From contig NZ_OU659204.1 of assembly GCF_915403165.1 (NCBI RefSeq), positions 2,914,001 through 2,978,000 of the forward strand: a stretch of DNA of 64,000 nucleotides. The letters run 5' to 3'. A program made the position numbers and the translations under genes. The notes below the pieces were generated by a model. The model had not been told where the DNA came from, did not search any database, and was given only the letters and a program-made list of their open reading frames with translations. This stretch comes from Providencia alcalifaciens (lineage in GTDB: Bacteria > Pseudomonadota > Gammaproteobacteria > Enterobacterales > Enterobacteriaceae). Every line of letters begins with the position of its first letter. Position 1 is the first letter of the stretch. Shown piece by piece: positions 10,101 through 22,306 of this stretch.

Positions 10101-11844
10101 GCTGTTTATTTAATTCTATAATTTGATTATCTAATTTTTGTTTTACTTTATCGCCAATATCCAACCAAGTTCTTAATGATGTATTTTCTTCCGATGGTTC
10201 TTGAAATATTTCCTCATCATGAGGTATATCACCAAAAGTCACATTGACCTTCTTCGCCGCAGTTTTCAATGCTTCATGCGTTTTATTACGATATTGATTA
10301 AAGCGTTGTTGTTTATCTGCCAAAGAGTAACTACCGGGAATAAGTGTTTGAACAAGAAATTTTTCAGGTCGTAAAGCAAATCTAGTTTCTTGGGGTTGAA
10401 TGACCATCTGCCATTTTCCCTCGTTGAAATGCATAAATAGACTCGCTTTAGTAATATGACGCTCTTTAATGAAATAATCTCGTTCATCTACTGCCATTAC
10501 TACATTATCATATAATAAAGAAGCATCGCTGCGGCTATCTCGGTAAACTCGATAGGTCTCGGAATTCAATTCAGTCACAACAACAGACCCACCTCGTAAT
10601 AATCCAGTAAATAAATATTTTTTTTCGGGATTATTAATAGGTATATCAACATATTCCACTTGTTTACTTTCTTTATTTCTTGTTCGAGAGTCTAAAAAGT
10701 AACAATCGATAGAATTAATACTATTAACATCATAGCTGTCATCAACAAATTCAATGAAATAATCATAGTTAAGCCCTTTAGTAAATATTACTTTCCCCTC
10801 AAAAGAGATCTGTAAAATAGCATTAAGTGCTTGAGTATTAATTCTATACTGGTATGCAAAACTGCGAGGATCTCGTTTGAATATCTCAATATCTTTACTG
10901 GGTACACTTTCCGGGGTATTACTCCCTCCAGTTAAACTCATATCGACATAAGCTTCCCGTACTGATTGGGAAACTAATGCCGGGTACTGAACATCGTAAC
11001 CATGAATTCTTAATTGATGTTCAAAGCATAGATCTATCGGCTTGTCAGTTAATAGTGATTCCGTCACTGCTTTAGCAACTATCTCAGAGCGAGACTCCCC
11101 ATGACTACTTGATTGCCCTTTTAGAGTCTCAGAATAAGATATACCTTTATCTATGTAGTACATACCTATAGGCACATGCTCAATCAATGCATCTTCAGGT
11201 AATAATGCTTTTAACTGTTGGCCAATTTTAATTGCATCCTGTAAATTAGCACCTGACAAATAAATAACGGCTTGATCGGTTAAAACACCTAATCTTTTCG
11301 GCCCCATAATTTTTGACTGCATAATTTTTTTTTCAGGATCGTGTTCATAAATCTGCATCAAAGCTTGAGCTAAAGAAATAAAATATTCTTTTTTAACATT
11401 AATGGTTAAACGAGACATCAACATGGATTTATCATCATACCGTTGTTTGAAATCTTTTGGTAAAATACGGTAAGCTGTGCCATCAATCAGAGCATCATCT
11501 GTTAATAACTGAAAATAATTTTCATGCTGCCCTTGAACTCTAATTTCTATATCTTCATTTTTCGAAAGCAATAATTTGAAATCATCTAAGAATTTTTTTT
11601 GCTCTTCCGGATTTAATCCTTCAATACCTGGTGGTGGAGTTCTACTGTAATCCGTATAAGCTATATCAGTAATTTTCTCCTCAAGAAAATTTTTTTGATT
11701 AATGAGTGATTCATTCCAGGCACCATTTTTTTTATATTTTCTTTTTATCTCCTCAGAGAATCTTACCATTTTTTCATTACCAATAGCATACTCATATGTT
11801 CTGTTAGCCATTGTAAATAATGCAATATGATTATTTTCATCCAT
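7159..11844 (-). CDS. Toxin copy B, main part: HopA1-like, cysteine protease, TcdA/TcdB-like pore domain
   Basis: 1561 aa from ATG at 11844, with GAGGA about 10 bases upstream. Domains seen in order: a HopA1-like effector domain at about residues 144-262 (KIMGPKRLG, TDQAVIYL, SSSHGESRSEIVAKAV); a shared module with YVDIP and TYRVY...LLYDN near 400-460; a charged coiled-coil-like stretch at 560-640; a papain-like protease with Cys788 (GRCYPLV), His877 (SHAMLIG) and Asp896 (YDPNFG); then a TcdA/TcdB-type translocation region at about 1190-1530. That last region has a long Gly/Ala hydrophobic segment near 1231-1275 and the blocks SAGGGRRNYI, WPGATSRHDSGFD and YRIKGNGGEYKISL. The frame ends at TGA just after an A7 run. 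No signal peptide is seen. Likely a translocated toxin; target unknown. Copy A ends 72 bases upstream, so A and B probably form an operon. Confidence 0.85.
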   Translation of the reverse strand: MDENNHIALFTMANRTYEYAIGNEKMVRFSEEIKRKYKKNGAWNESLINQKNFLEEKITDIAYTDYSRTPPPGIEGLNPEEQKKFLDDFKLLLSKNEDIEIRVQGQHENYFQLLTDDALIDGTAYRILPKDFKQRYDDKSMLMSRLTINVKKEYFISLAQALMQIYEHDPEKKIMQSKIMGPKRLGVLTDQAVIYLSGANLQDAIKIGQQLKALLPEDALIEHVPIGMYYIDKGISYSETLKGQSSSHGESRSEIVAKAVTESLLTDKPIDLCFEHQLRIHGYDVQYPALVSQSVREAYVDMSLTGGSNTPESVPSKDIEIFKRDPRSFAYQYRINTQALNAILQISFEGKVIFTKGLNYDYFIEFVDDSYDVNSINSIDCYFLDSRTRNKESKQVEYVDIPINNPEKKYLFTGLLRGGSVVVTELNSETYRVYRDSRSDASLLYDNVVMAVDERDYFIKERHITKASLFMHFNEGKWQMVIQPQETRFALRPEKFLVQTLIPGSYSLADKQQRFNQYRNKTHEALKTAAKKVNVTFGDIPHDEEIFQEPSEENTSLRTWLDIGDKVKQKLDNQIIELNKQRKILEDKLLKTVDVEKRSILKETIEMSKTIILLNQKQYGELFYELRDLEYSWLWQRMKSQGGMSAVVQTSDYSTNMGMNNSYDYHLTVNERYENLIYLHKSTRNLRFRNEFNNGIKHYKEVSLPETDKSMSSQQLKKLYVTYKYSAKERGALYRLIQDVGHFEYVSRILTQTEKMSELFYKLGSKSNRLIPQDFYLSLIKNDSGGRCYPLVRAMSVALARDGIDGANTLIDKLYTAAASPDSKDTALLQMSLQGLHSNVSAVEASFSHGVMNLKQMQTLLEIKLETKMFAVNSKSHAMLIGKVVSDGQSTYYFYDPNFGLFSFKDSKKLFSALKVFFVENKMAEYYSAYERNKKPAFELVFINTDEMGKVSVGNHLVVNDLSTPEELIKVSRREKKVDGLIYQQNEIKNDIQLKSSLAILDAEQWGEKINASLINLASENLLNDGWVPLFDSIEAVENEHYKIKFINVENPELTRWVETTDQNFIQFQRYSKEQMKKFKQYYSFEDGGIQENFSEFNVQSVDGLNAGIAIQSLIQWVIDKNRDVSSGRKNSHNLYLALKIHSYLNYSMMAYGTVNDVEKIRQIIKLGLSSESNVTLKEMNSFFSSLARTANEGINMLFSGALVGFDIYELTHAENEPQRIIFGTQMAFDSAGLTTGAAGLGLGAMGSAGAATALGSASVIIAGLGIGFAGLARNFAIIGEDAKSVGRYFYALDQAYQSNGYEYISDSKILKPKFGAIFCVIDLKNSQITFDSQYIYRTTPSSAGGGRRNYIFWGGNFPTMMMDKQLALNIRREIGYPKATHSVDFSHADAIVLPVIPKSYIKYSHNLWPGATSRHDSGFDIIRRIEKTDKFDFDFYIFPSENIITQISHEYVDSSIDILLDENYRELIVPILDSEWDGKIEYRIKGNGGEYKISLNKGIKIFLSEDESNNKPSKWIIDSSLLSSDTVEIKNNTLSIGGVNVELDVTHLQGKIQLVNKKMK
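7167..7173 (-). other. A7 homopolymer at reading-frame junction, copy B
   Basis: Seven A residues on the coding strand lie inside the last codons of the 1561-aa ORF. One more A changes the end from ..NKKMK-stop to ..NKKNEVSEVDF and runs directly into the 718-aa frame, giving 2279 aa. The resulting joint aligns residue by residue with copy A (..EKKEIREVNF). Confidence 0.85.
11325..11333 (-). other. A9 homopolymer inside the HopA1-like domain of copy B
   Basis: Nine A residues on the coding strand encode part of PEKKIM at about residues 170-175 and leave the frame open. An in-frame A8 lies at 11593-11600. Both are longer than the A7 runs where the toxin frames break. Confidence 0.8.
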
Positions 11845-11916
11845 CGATTTAACATCCTCATTAAGAATTTTAATTTATTGAATTAGAATAAAAACATTAT
11901 TATTAATTTAAGTAAC

Positions 11917-13083
11917 TTACTGTTTGGTATAAATTAACGTAGAATCTTTAGCGAATGATTTGTAAATCTCGGAGTCTATGCCCCCATTAGCTAATTGATT
12001 TTTATCACCATCAAAAGGGGCAATTGCACCAACTAGGGCATCAATATTGCCTCCATTAAAATTACCATTATAACCTGAGCTAAATATATCAGTTTTTCTT
12101 AATTTAGCATCACTTGCGAGCTTATAGTTAGAAGAAGCATGCTCAACTAATTCCTCAATTGTATAAGGTCGTGGTTCATTCAAAAAACTAACCTGTAGAT
12201 GCTGATGTTCTTTGGCTTGAGAGCCAAATACTTGACGTAATATTAATATAGTATTGGCGTGAGTATCAGTTAAGACTAGATCTTCACCATGTTGATTCAC
12301 GAATAGAGAATCTCTGTTCTCAACGGGTAAAACTATCGTATCCACTAGAAAGTCACTCGAATAATTATCGATGACAATCGCCTCATATTTTAGCCAAACA
12401 AGCTCAGTCAATACATAATTATCAATTCCATCACCACCGCTAATTACAAGGCTTTTAGCATCTGTTATTACTGATGGGATGAAAAGATCATCTTCTTTTG
12501 AACCCTGAACAATTAACGATGACCCAATATAGTACCCTGAGCTTTTCACACTTTGATCACTAGATATACCGTGATAAATATATTTATCATCTTGTGTAAT
12601 TAATAATATTCCTGAAGCTATTTTTTTAATTTCCTTTATTTTTGTATTTGGATATAATTCAGTGATAGAAGGTAATACTGATGATTCAGTTATTTGATGA
12701 CTTTGACCAAATGCAATAGCTAATTCATCTTCAGTTGAAAATTTCTGAGAATAAAGCTTTTGAGTATTTGTATCAAAAACTATTAATTCGGCATTGCTTT
12801 CACTCATTCCTAAAACTTTTAATTTATTTGTTGAGGACAGTTCACTGGATATAATCACTTTCCCATTAGCATACCAAGCAGGTATCATGTCCTTTCCATT
12901 ACTTGATTTGATACCATACAATGTAATTATAGATGACTCAATGAATTCACTATTTAATGAATCCCACCAATTAGGATGAAGTGAAAACCAAGATTCATTG
13001 ACCGCAATTATATCAATATATCCATCCGGTTTTATTTTACATATAACACCATTTCCCTTTAATATTAAAATATTTTTTTCCAT
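11917..13083 (-). CDS. Toxin copy A, C-terminal part in a separate frame
   Basis: 388 aa from a possible ATG at 13083, which lies inside the end of the upstream ORF (19-base overlap) and has no Shine-Dalgarno sequence. It is clearly homologous to the last ~390 residues of the copy B C-terminal ORF: WYANGKVIISSEL matches WYYRGQIIIASDF, AFGQSHQ matches AFGQGHQ, and SSLIVQGSKEDDLF matches SSLIIRGGNSNDTL. The RTX-like repeats are weaker here. It is best read as the tail of a 1982-aa protein interrupted by a one-base frame difference. Whether it is translated depends on slippage at the A7 run or re-initiation. Confidence 0.7.
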   Translation of the reverse strand: MEKNILILKGNGVICKIKPDGYIDIIAVNESWFSLHPNWWDSLNSEFIESSIITLYGIKSSNGKDMIPAWYANGKVIISSELSSTNKLKVLGMSESNAELIVFDTNTQKLYSQKFSTEDELAIAFGQSHQITESSVLPSITELYPNTKIKEIKKIASGILLITQDDKYIYHGISSDQSVKSSGYYIGSSLIVQGSKEDDLFIPSVITDAKSLVISGGDGIDNYVLTELVWLKYEAIVIDNYSSDFLVDTIVLPVENRDSLFVNQHGEDLVLTDTHANTILILRQVFGSQAKEHQHLQVSFLNEPRPYTIEELVEHASSNYKLASDAKLRKTDIFSSGYNGNFNGGNIDALVGAIAPFDGDKNQLANGGIDSEIYKSFAKDSTLIYTKQ

Positions 13084-16000
13084 AAAAAAATATTTTTTAA
13101 ATTAGGTATTTCAATACAACTTGCTTGTAGGAGTTCTGGATCATTTGAATGAATTTCTTGCCTGTAAATAGCTTCATTATTTTTACTATAAAAATAAAAA
13201 ACCTCATTATTACTCTCATCATTTAATACACCCAAAAACATTAAATCCTTGAGATCTGATACACTTCTATTTTTTTCATTACTTTGATTAAATCTTGATG
13301 GAATATTTGGTTTTATCAGTAATCCATCACGTTCCCGAAACCAATAACTATGTTCATATCCTTTTTCATCCCCCCCTTTAATCATTATAATCTCAGCTAA
13401 ACTAGAATTTGATAAATATTGATCATCACTATAAATATCTACTTCTAGTTTATATTTATCGAATAAATCCTTAGACTCCTGATTTGAGATTTTTATTTTT
13501 TTATCCGATAGTTTTTTTAGTAGATCAATATCTGATGAAATACTTAGTAAAACTATTTCATTATTGTTGATATAATAACTTGCTATTGCCATTTTACCAT
13601 AATAAATATAACCGCATGAGACGTAGGTATTACCACTTCCCTGCCAAACTTGGATTACATTAAATGGTTGTTTATCTTGATTCTTCAGATAATACTCTAC
13701 AATAACATTCCCACTATTTACATCTACTTTATAAACAAAATTATCATGCAAAGAATAAAAACAAGCCACTTCATCAATTACAGAGCCTAGAATAATATCC
13801 TTATTGATTTCTGCTGTTGTATTAATAAATATAAACCTTTCTTTTTTCACATCATAATAAGCTCGACCAACATTTCGATTATAATTAATAAAATTATCAA
13901 CAATTATATATTCATCCTCAGAAGAAATTTTTTCCAAATGACTTTTCAATGTTTTTATTCCTTCAGACCATTTACTATTATCCTCACTAATAACACTTGT
14001 TGTCAGGCTATTGAAATTAACCTCCCTAATTTCTTTTTTTTCACCAACAATAAAAACCTGGCTTTTATCTATAGAAGAATCTATTTCAACTTTAATACCA
14101 CCTATATCTACCCAATCTTTAAAAACTGCAATTTCTTTTTTATCAAGCTGCCTACTATCAATTATCCAACGTGAGGATTGTCCATTTCCTGAATCATCAC
14201 TCAGTTTGAAACTAACACCATGCTGTAGACTTATTTGATACTCGCCACCATCCCCTTTGACAGTATAGTTCATATATCCGTACCACGTAGAACTCAAGTT
14301 TGGTACAACCAAAAAACGTTTATTTGCATCTAATTTAATTTCTACTTCAGTATTAACGTATTCATGTTCAATTTCTGTTATAATATTTTCGCTAGGAAAA
14401 ATATAAAAATCATAGTCAAAATTGTCTCCTTTTTCTAATCTCCTAAGAACGTCAAAACCAGTATCATGTCGTGTTGTGGCTCCTGGAAATAAATTATAAT
14501 CATATTTAATATATGATTTAGGTGTGACAGGAAGAATTAGAACATCTAAGTTCGAAAATTTTAATTCATGCTTATTTTTTTCGTAACCTATACCATTACG
14601 TATATTAATTGCTAAATTTCTATCATGTACCAGCGTGGGGAAATTGCCAGCCCAAGCAATATAGTTCTTTCGACCACCTCCTGCAGAAGCAGGTGACGTT
14701 CGATAAATATATTGGCTGTCAAATTCAATTTGATTATTTTTTAAGTCAATCGTTTTAAATATTGCTCCAAACCGAGGAGATAATACAGACTTATCTTTCA
14801 AATGATCATAACCGTTACCTTGATAGGCTTGATCTAATAAATAAAAATAATGTCCAACTGACTTTGCATCCTTACCAATAATAGCAAAATTATGTGATAA
14901 CCCAGTAAAACCTATCCCTAGCCCAGCTAAAAGAACACCTGCTCCACCAAATGCAACCGAAACACTTGAATCACCTAATGTTCCCGCAGTAAAGCTTCCT
15001 GCTTCAACTATTAGTCCAGCTGAATCAAAAGTTAATTGAGTACCAAAAACAACCTCTTCAAACTCATCCGTAGAATGAGTTAGTTCATAAATATCAAAGC
15101 CAATTAATATACTATTAAAAATAATACCTATCCCTTCGTTAGCAGTTCGAGCTAATGAAGATGAAAATCCATCTATTTCCGTAATGGTTATTTCATTGTC
15201 ATTTTTTAATATAGATTGAATTAGCTTTGTCGTTTTTATTGCATCATTTATTGAACCATGTACCATCATAGTATAATTAACATAAGTATGTATTTTTAAT
15301 GCCAGCAATAAATTTGTTGGGTTTTCAGTATTCTCATGTTCATGATGGCTTCGGTTTGATACCCATTGAATTAGTGATTGAATAGCAACTCCTGCGTTCA
15401 AACTATCAATAGGGACTATTTCGATATCTTCACCTTTCGGTTTAATTTCATCACCTTCAATATAATAATATTGTTCAAATGTCTTCATGTTATTTTCATA
15501 ATAATGACGAAATTTAATTAGTAAACTATCACTTGTCTCAACCCAACGGGTTAAATCTGTATTTTCATTATTAACGCATTGAATTCTATAGCGATTGTTA
15601 CTTATTTTCTCCACACTTGAGAATATAGGTATCCATTCTTTACCTAAATTATATTCCGATGATAATAACTTAGTTGATTTATCTAGTGCATCACCCCACT
15701 GCTGAGCATCTAAAATAACTAAAGAGGTTTTTAATTGAATATCTGTATTTAATATATCCTGACGCTCAATTAATTGACTTATTTCCTCCTGATGATCAGA
15801 TACTAAGCTTAATGCTCCTGGCTCACTTAAATTGCTAACATTTAAATTATTTCCTATAGGAACAATAGCCATATCATCAGTAACAACCGTAATGATAGTA
15901 AAAACAGGATTATTTTCTGTACCTAAAGCATCGTAGTATAATGCCATATTTTTATCTATCATGAATTTATTTATAGAAGAAAAAAAATTTTCAATATTTT

Positions 16001-17864
16001 CAAATTTAAACAAACCAAAATTGGGATCGTAAAAATAATATGTTATTTTTCCATGCATTACTGTTTTACCTATTAGCATAGAATGACTTTGTGTATTCAT
16101 TGCAAACATCACAGTTTGTTTTTTTGATGATAATAACTTCTGAATATCTTTTAAATCCATTACTCCATTTGAAATAGATGCTTCAACTGCACTTATATTA
16201 GAATGCAATTTTACGAATCCTGTTTTTAATAAAATAGAATCTTTCTCGTTAGGATTTGCCGCGGCTAAAAACAATCTGTCAATCAGTGTATTTGCACCTT
16301 GTTGCCCTCTATTAGCTAAGGCGACAGACATAGCTCTTACCAAAGGGTAACAACGACCATTAGAATCATCACCAACAAGTGATAAATAAAGATCTTGTGG
16401 TGCTAATCGATTATTTTGACTCTCAGATAAAGAGAATATATCACTTACCTCTTTTGTCTTCATTAAAACATTTTTTATATATTCATTTTTTTCAGAGTTA
16501 ATTATCTGATGATATAGTGCACCACGCTCTAATGGTTTCAAATTTGCATTTAAATATATTTCTTTTAGTTGTATTGAGGTCATACCACCTTCAACTCCCT
16601 CAATTTTTATTTCATTAAACCTTTCAACTCCAGCATTAAAATCTGATATAAATTTTATATTAATTGAGTTTTTATGTATGTGGATTAAATTTCTATAACG
16701 CTCGTTAATTGATAAATTACTTTCCCTTTCTACTCTATTTCTTACAGGCTCACTAACTACCTCTCTCATTCCTTTTTTTTCTTTGAGCTGATACCATAAC
16801 CAGCTATATTCAGCTGCTTTAGCATCTAACAGAAGTGATTTATATTGATTCCTATGAAAATCAATTAATTTTTCACTTTGTTTTATTCTTTTATCCCAAA
16901 ATAAAACTTCTTTTTTTTCACCCTCTCTATAATTTTCTAATGAATTTAAATATTTTAATCTTCCTTCCCATTTTTTTATCGAGTAGTCTATGAATTTAAT
17001 ATTAGTTCTTATCCTTCTTTTAATTTCAATCATTACTTTAACCCAAGAATTTTCATTCATGTTATCGATTGATAAATTACCCGTAACATCATGTCTTAGA
17101 TAACTTGTATCCATGGATAAATAATCAGCAAGATTTAATATTTCAAAGTGTAATTTATCTCTATACTCTAAGAATTTTTGTTTTTTATAAAAACTCACAT
17201 TAATATCAGGGTAATAAACTTCTATTGGGTTATTTTTATTTCGCAATATTGATATTAAAACCCCATCTCTTAATTCATTTTTTTGCTTCTGTAATATTAA
17301 CTGCCAGCTTTCATTTATATACTGCATATAAACAGTCGCAATGCTATCACTGCAATCCGTTAGTTTATAGTCATTATAATCTATCGCCATGACAATATTA
17401 TCGTAAAGTATAGAGCTATTAATACGACTATCATTATATACTCGATATGTATTAGAATTAAGTTCAGTAACAATAATTGAATTACCTGTAAGCTTACTAG
17501 AAAATAAAAACTTTATGTCATCAGCGACTTTAGGTATATCAACATAAGAAGGATACTTATTTTTCATATTCAGTTCTGAACCTATAAGAATATAACTGTT
17601 TAAGCTATTTTTATTTTCATTCACCTCATCACTTTCAATTACTCTTATTTTATAAATATTATCTTCTGATTTTAAAAACTGTACATTACCAATCCCTGTT
17701 AACTCAATTTTCATTACCCCATCAATACTTATTGAATTTTTCTTAGTAAACCCTATTGAGTTTTGAATGAAATCATTAATATCATCACTAGCTATTCTAT
17801 TTCCATTTATTTTAATAAGAAGTTCATCTGAATTTAAATCATAGCGCTCATTTAATCCATTCAT
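13065..17864 (-). CDS. Toxin copy A, main part: cysteine protease and TcdA/TcdB-like pore domain
   Basis: 1599 aa from ATG at 17864 with GAAGGG about 7 bases upstream. It lacks the HopA1-like N-terminus of copy B and begins at what is residue ~330 of B. Order of parts: a shared YVDIP and TYRVYNDSR block near 110-170; charged coiled-coil-like stretches near 270-350; a papain-like protease with Cys505 (GRCYPLV), His594 (SHSMLIG) and Asp613 (YDPNFG); a TcdA/TcdB-like translocation region at about 900-1240 with a hydrophobic segment near 948-991 and SAGGGRKNYI, FPGATTRHDTGFD and GDGGEYQISL blocks. Unlike B, the frame continues into the beta-rich part before stopping at an A7 run. No signal peptide is seen. 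First gene of the likely A-B operon. Toxin role inferred from domains. Confidence 0.85.
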   Translation of the reverse strand: MNGLNERYDLNSDELLIKINGNRIASDDINDFIQNSIGFTKKNSISIDGVMKIELTGIGNVQFLKSEDNIYKIRVIESDEVNENKNSLNSYILIGSELNMKNKYPSYVDIPKVADDIKFLFSSKLTGNSIIVTELNSNTYRVYNDSRINSSILYDNIVMAIDYNDYKLTDCSDSIATVYMQYINESWQLILQKQKNELRDGVLISILRNKNNPIEVYYPDINVSFYKKQKFLEYRDKLHFEILNLADYLSMDTSYLRHDVTGNLSIDNMNENSWVKVMIEIKRRIRTNIKFIDYSIKKWEGRLKYLNSLENYREGEKKEVLFWDKRIKQSEKLIDFHRNQYKSLLLDAKAAEYSWLWYQLKEKKGMREVVSEPVRNRVERESNLSINERYRNLIHIHKNSINIKFISDFNAGVERFNEIKIEGVEGGMTSIQLKEIYLNANLKPLERGALYHQIINSEKNEYIKNVLMKTKEVSDIFSLSESQNNRLAPQDLYLSLVGDDSNGRCYPLVRAMSVALANRGQQGANTLIDRLFLAAANPNEKDSILLKTGFVKLHSNISAVEASISNGVMDLKDIQKLLSSKKQTVMFAMNTQSHSMLIGKTVMHGKITYYFYDPNFGLFKFENIENFFSSINKFMIDKNMALYYDALGTENNPVFTIITVVTDDMAIVPIGNNLNVSNLSEPGALSLVSDHQEEISQLIERQDILNTDIQLKTSLVILDAQQWGDALDKSTKLLSSEYNLGKEWIPIFSSVEKISNNRYRIQCVNNENTDLTRWVETSDSLLIKFRHYYENNMKTFEQYYYIEGDEIKPKGEDIEIVPIDSLNAGVAIQSLIQWVSNRSHHEHENTENPTNLLLALKIHTYVNYTMMVHGSINDAIKTTKLIQSILKNDNEITITEIDGFSSSLARTANEGIGIIFNSILIGFDIYELTHSTDEFEEVVFGTQLTFDSAGLIVEAGSFTAGTLGDSSVSVAFGGAGVLLAGLGIGFTGLSHNFAIIGKDAKSVGHYFYLLDQAYQGNGYDHLKDKSVLSPRFGAIFKTIDLKNNQIEFDSQYIYRTSPASAGGGRKNYIAWAGNFPTLVHDRNLAINIRNGIGYEKNKHELKFSNLDVLILPVTPKSYIKYDYNLFPGATTRHDTGFDVLRRLEKGDNFDYDFYIFPSENIITEIEHEYVNTEVEIKLDANKRFLVVPNLSSTWYGYMNYTVKGDGGEYQISLQHGVSFKLSDDSGNGQSSRWIIDSRQLDKKEIAVFKDWVDIGGIKVEIDSSIDKSQVFIVGEKKEIREVNFNSLTTSVISEDNSKWSEGIKTLKSHLEKISSEDEYIIVDNFINYNRNVGRAYYDVKKERFIFINTTAEINKDIILGSVIDEVACFYSLHDNFVYKVDVNSGNVIVEYYLKNQDKQPFNVIQVWQGSGNTYVSCGYIYYGKMAIASYYINNNEIVLLSISSDIDLLKKLSDKKIKISNQESKDLFDKYKLEVDIYSDDQYLSNSSLAEIIMIKGGDEKGYEHSYWFRERDGLLIKPNIPSRFNQSNEKNRSVSDLKDLMFLGVLNDESNNEVFYFYSKNNEAIYRQEIHSNDPELLQASCIEIPNLKNIFLWKKIF
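13073..13079 (-). other. A7 homopolymer at reading-frame junction, copy A
   Basis: Seven A residues on the coding strand just before the TAA of the 1599-aa ORF. Adding one A changes ..FLWKKIF-stop into ..FLWKKNILILKG and continues through the 388-aa frame. Across 23 residues around the joint the repaired copy A aligns to copy B with no gap. Confidence 0.85.
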
Positions 17865-18062
17865 CTTTTACCCTTCATTCTTATGTTAATTAATATTAAG
17901 CAATAGCTCGTTATAAACAGTATGAGCTATAAAAGATTTAATCAATTAATCATCAAGAGAAAAGATAAAAATAAGAATTAATTCTAAATTAGAAATATGA
18001 TATTTAAATATAATAATTAGCTAAATTTAAATACCGATTTAAATAAAAAAATAAATATTTCA
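17865..18062. other. AT-rich leader region upstream of the toxin operon
   Basis: About 200 bases of very AT-rich sequence between toxin copy A and the eno terminator. It should hold the promoter of the A-B toxin operon; the high AT content is typical of silenced, horizontally acquired genes. No ORF seen. Confidence 0.5.
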
Positions 18063-18063
18063 G

Positions 18064-18095
18064 TAAAAAAAATGGGGAGCATTATGCTCCCCATT
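18064..18095 (-). terminator. Intrinsic terminator of pyrG-eno
   Basis: A 10-bp perfect stem (18071-18080 with 18086-18095, AATGGGGAGC/GCTCCCCATT) with a 5-base loop is followed on the minus strand by seven T residues. It lies 30 bases past the eno stop codon. Confidence 0.9.
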
Positions 18096-18122
18096 TAATA
18101 ACTTAGTTAATGAAAAACTAAA

Positions 18123-21490
<3,368 letters not shown>

Positions 21491-22285
21491 TCATTCATCT
21501 AATTTGATAGACACCCACAATGCTTCCATCTCATCAAGTGTAGCAGTTTCTGTCGATTTGCCAGTTTTTGCTAATCGTCTTTCGATTTCACGAAAACGGC
21601 GCTCAAACTTACTGCACGCTTTTTGTAAAGCAAGCTCAGGTTTGTGTCCTAAATGGCGAGATAGATTGACGGTCGCAAATAACAAATCGCCAATTTCTTC
21701 TTCAAGATGCTGTTCATCCACGACTGCTTGAGTGGCTTCTTCCATCACTTCCGCTAGCTCTTCGGTGACTTTGCCTGCCACAGGACCCAGCGTATCCCAA
21801 TCAAAGCCGACTGAGGCACAACGTTTTTGAATTTTATAGGCTTTCATTAAGGCAGGAAGTGCATTTGGGATATCATCCAATACCGAGTATTGGTCTTTCT
21901 CTGCACGCTCTTTGGCTTTACGCTGTTCCCATCCTGCAATGGCTTCTTGACTGCTAAGTTGGTTATTTTCGTCGAAAATATGAGGATGGCGACGTTCGAG
22001 TTTGTCGCTGACTGCTTGGCAAATATCATCAAAATCAAATAGATTTTGTTCTTGCGCCATTTGGGCGTAGAACACCACTTGAAAGAGGAGATCCCCTAAC
22101 TCGCCTTTTAAGTCGGTAAAATCTTCTCGTTCAATGGCGTCTAGAACTTCATAGGTTTCTTCAAGGGTATAAGGGGCAATGGTCTTAAACGTCTGTTGCG
22201 TATCCCACGGACAGCCATTTTGCGGGTCACGCAAACGCGCCATAATGGTGAGTAACCGTTCAATTTGTTTATTGCCCTGCTGCAT
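21491..22285 (-). CDS. mazG: Nucleoside triphosphate pyrophosphohydrolase MazG
   Basis: Hydrolyses NTPs and dNTPs to monophosphates plus pyrophosphate; in E. coli it lowers ppGpp during MazEF stress. 264 aa with two MazG domains. The first has GCPWDTQQTF, YTLEETYEVLDAI and GELGDLLFQVVF (metal-binding Glu/Asp). The second has KVTEELAEVMEE and EEIGDLLFATVN. I start at 22285, where AAGGG lies about 6 bases upstream and the length matches E. coli (263 aa); an ATG at 22306 would add 7 residues but has no ribosome site. It directly follows relA and is probably co-transcribed with it. Confidence 0.95.
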   Translation of the reverse strand: MQQGNKQIERLLTIMARLRDPQNGCPWDTQQTFKTIAPYTLEETYEVLDAIEREDFTDLKGELGDLLFQVVFYAQMAQEQNLFDFDDICQAVSDKLERRHPHIFDENNQLSSQEAIAGWEQRKAKERAEKDQYSVLDDIPNALPALMKAYKIQKRCASVGFDWDTLGPVAGKVTEELAEVMEEATQAVVDEQHLEEEIGDLLFATVNLSRHLGHKPELALQKACSKFERRFREIERRLAKTGKSTETATLDEMEALWVSIKLDE

Positions 22286-22306
22286 ATTTAACCCTTGTTT
22301 GTTCAT

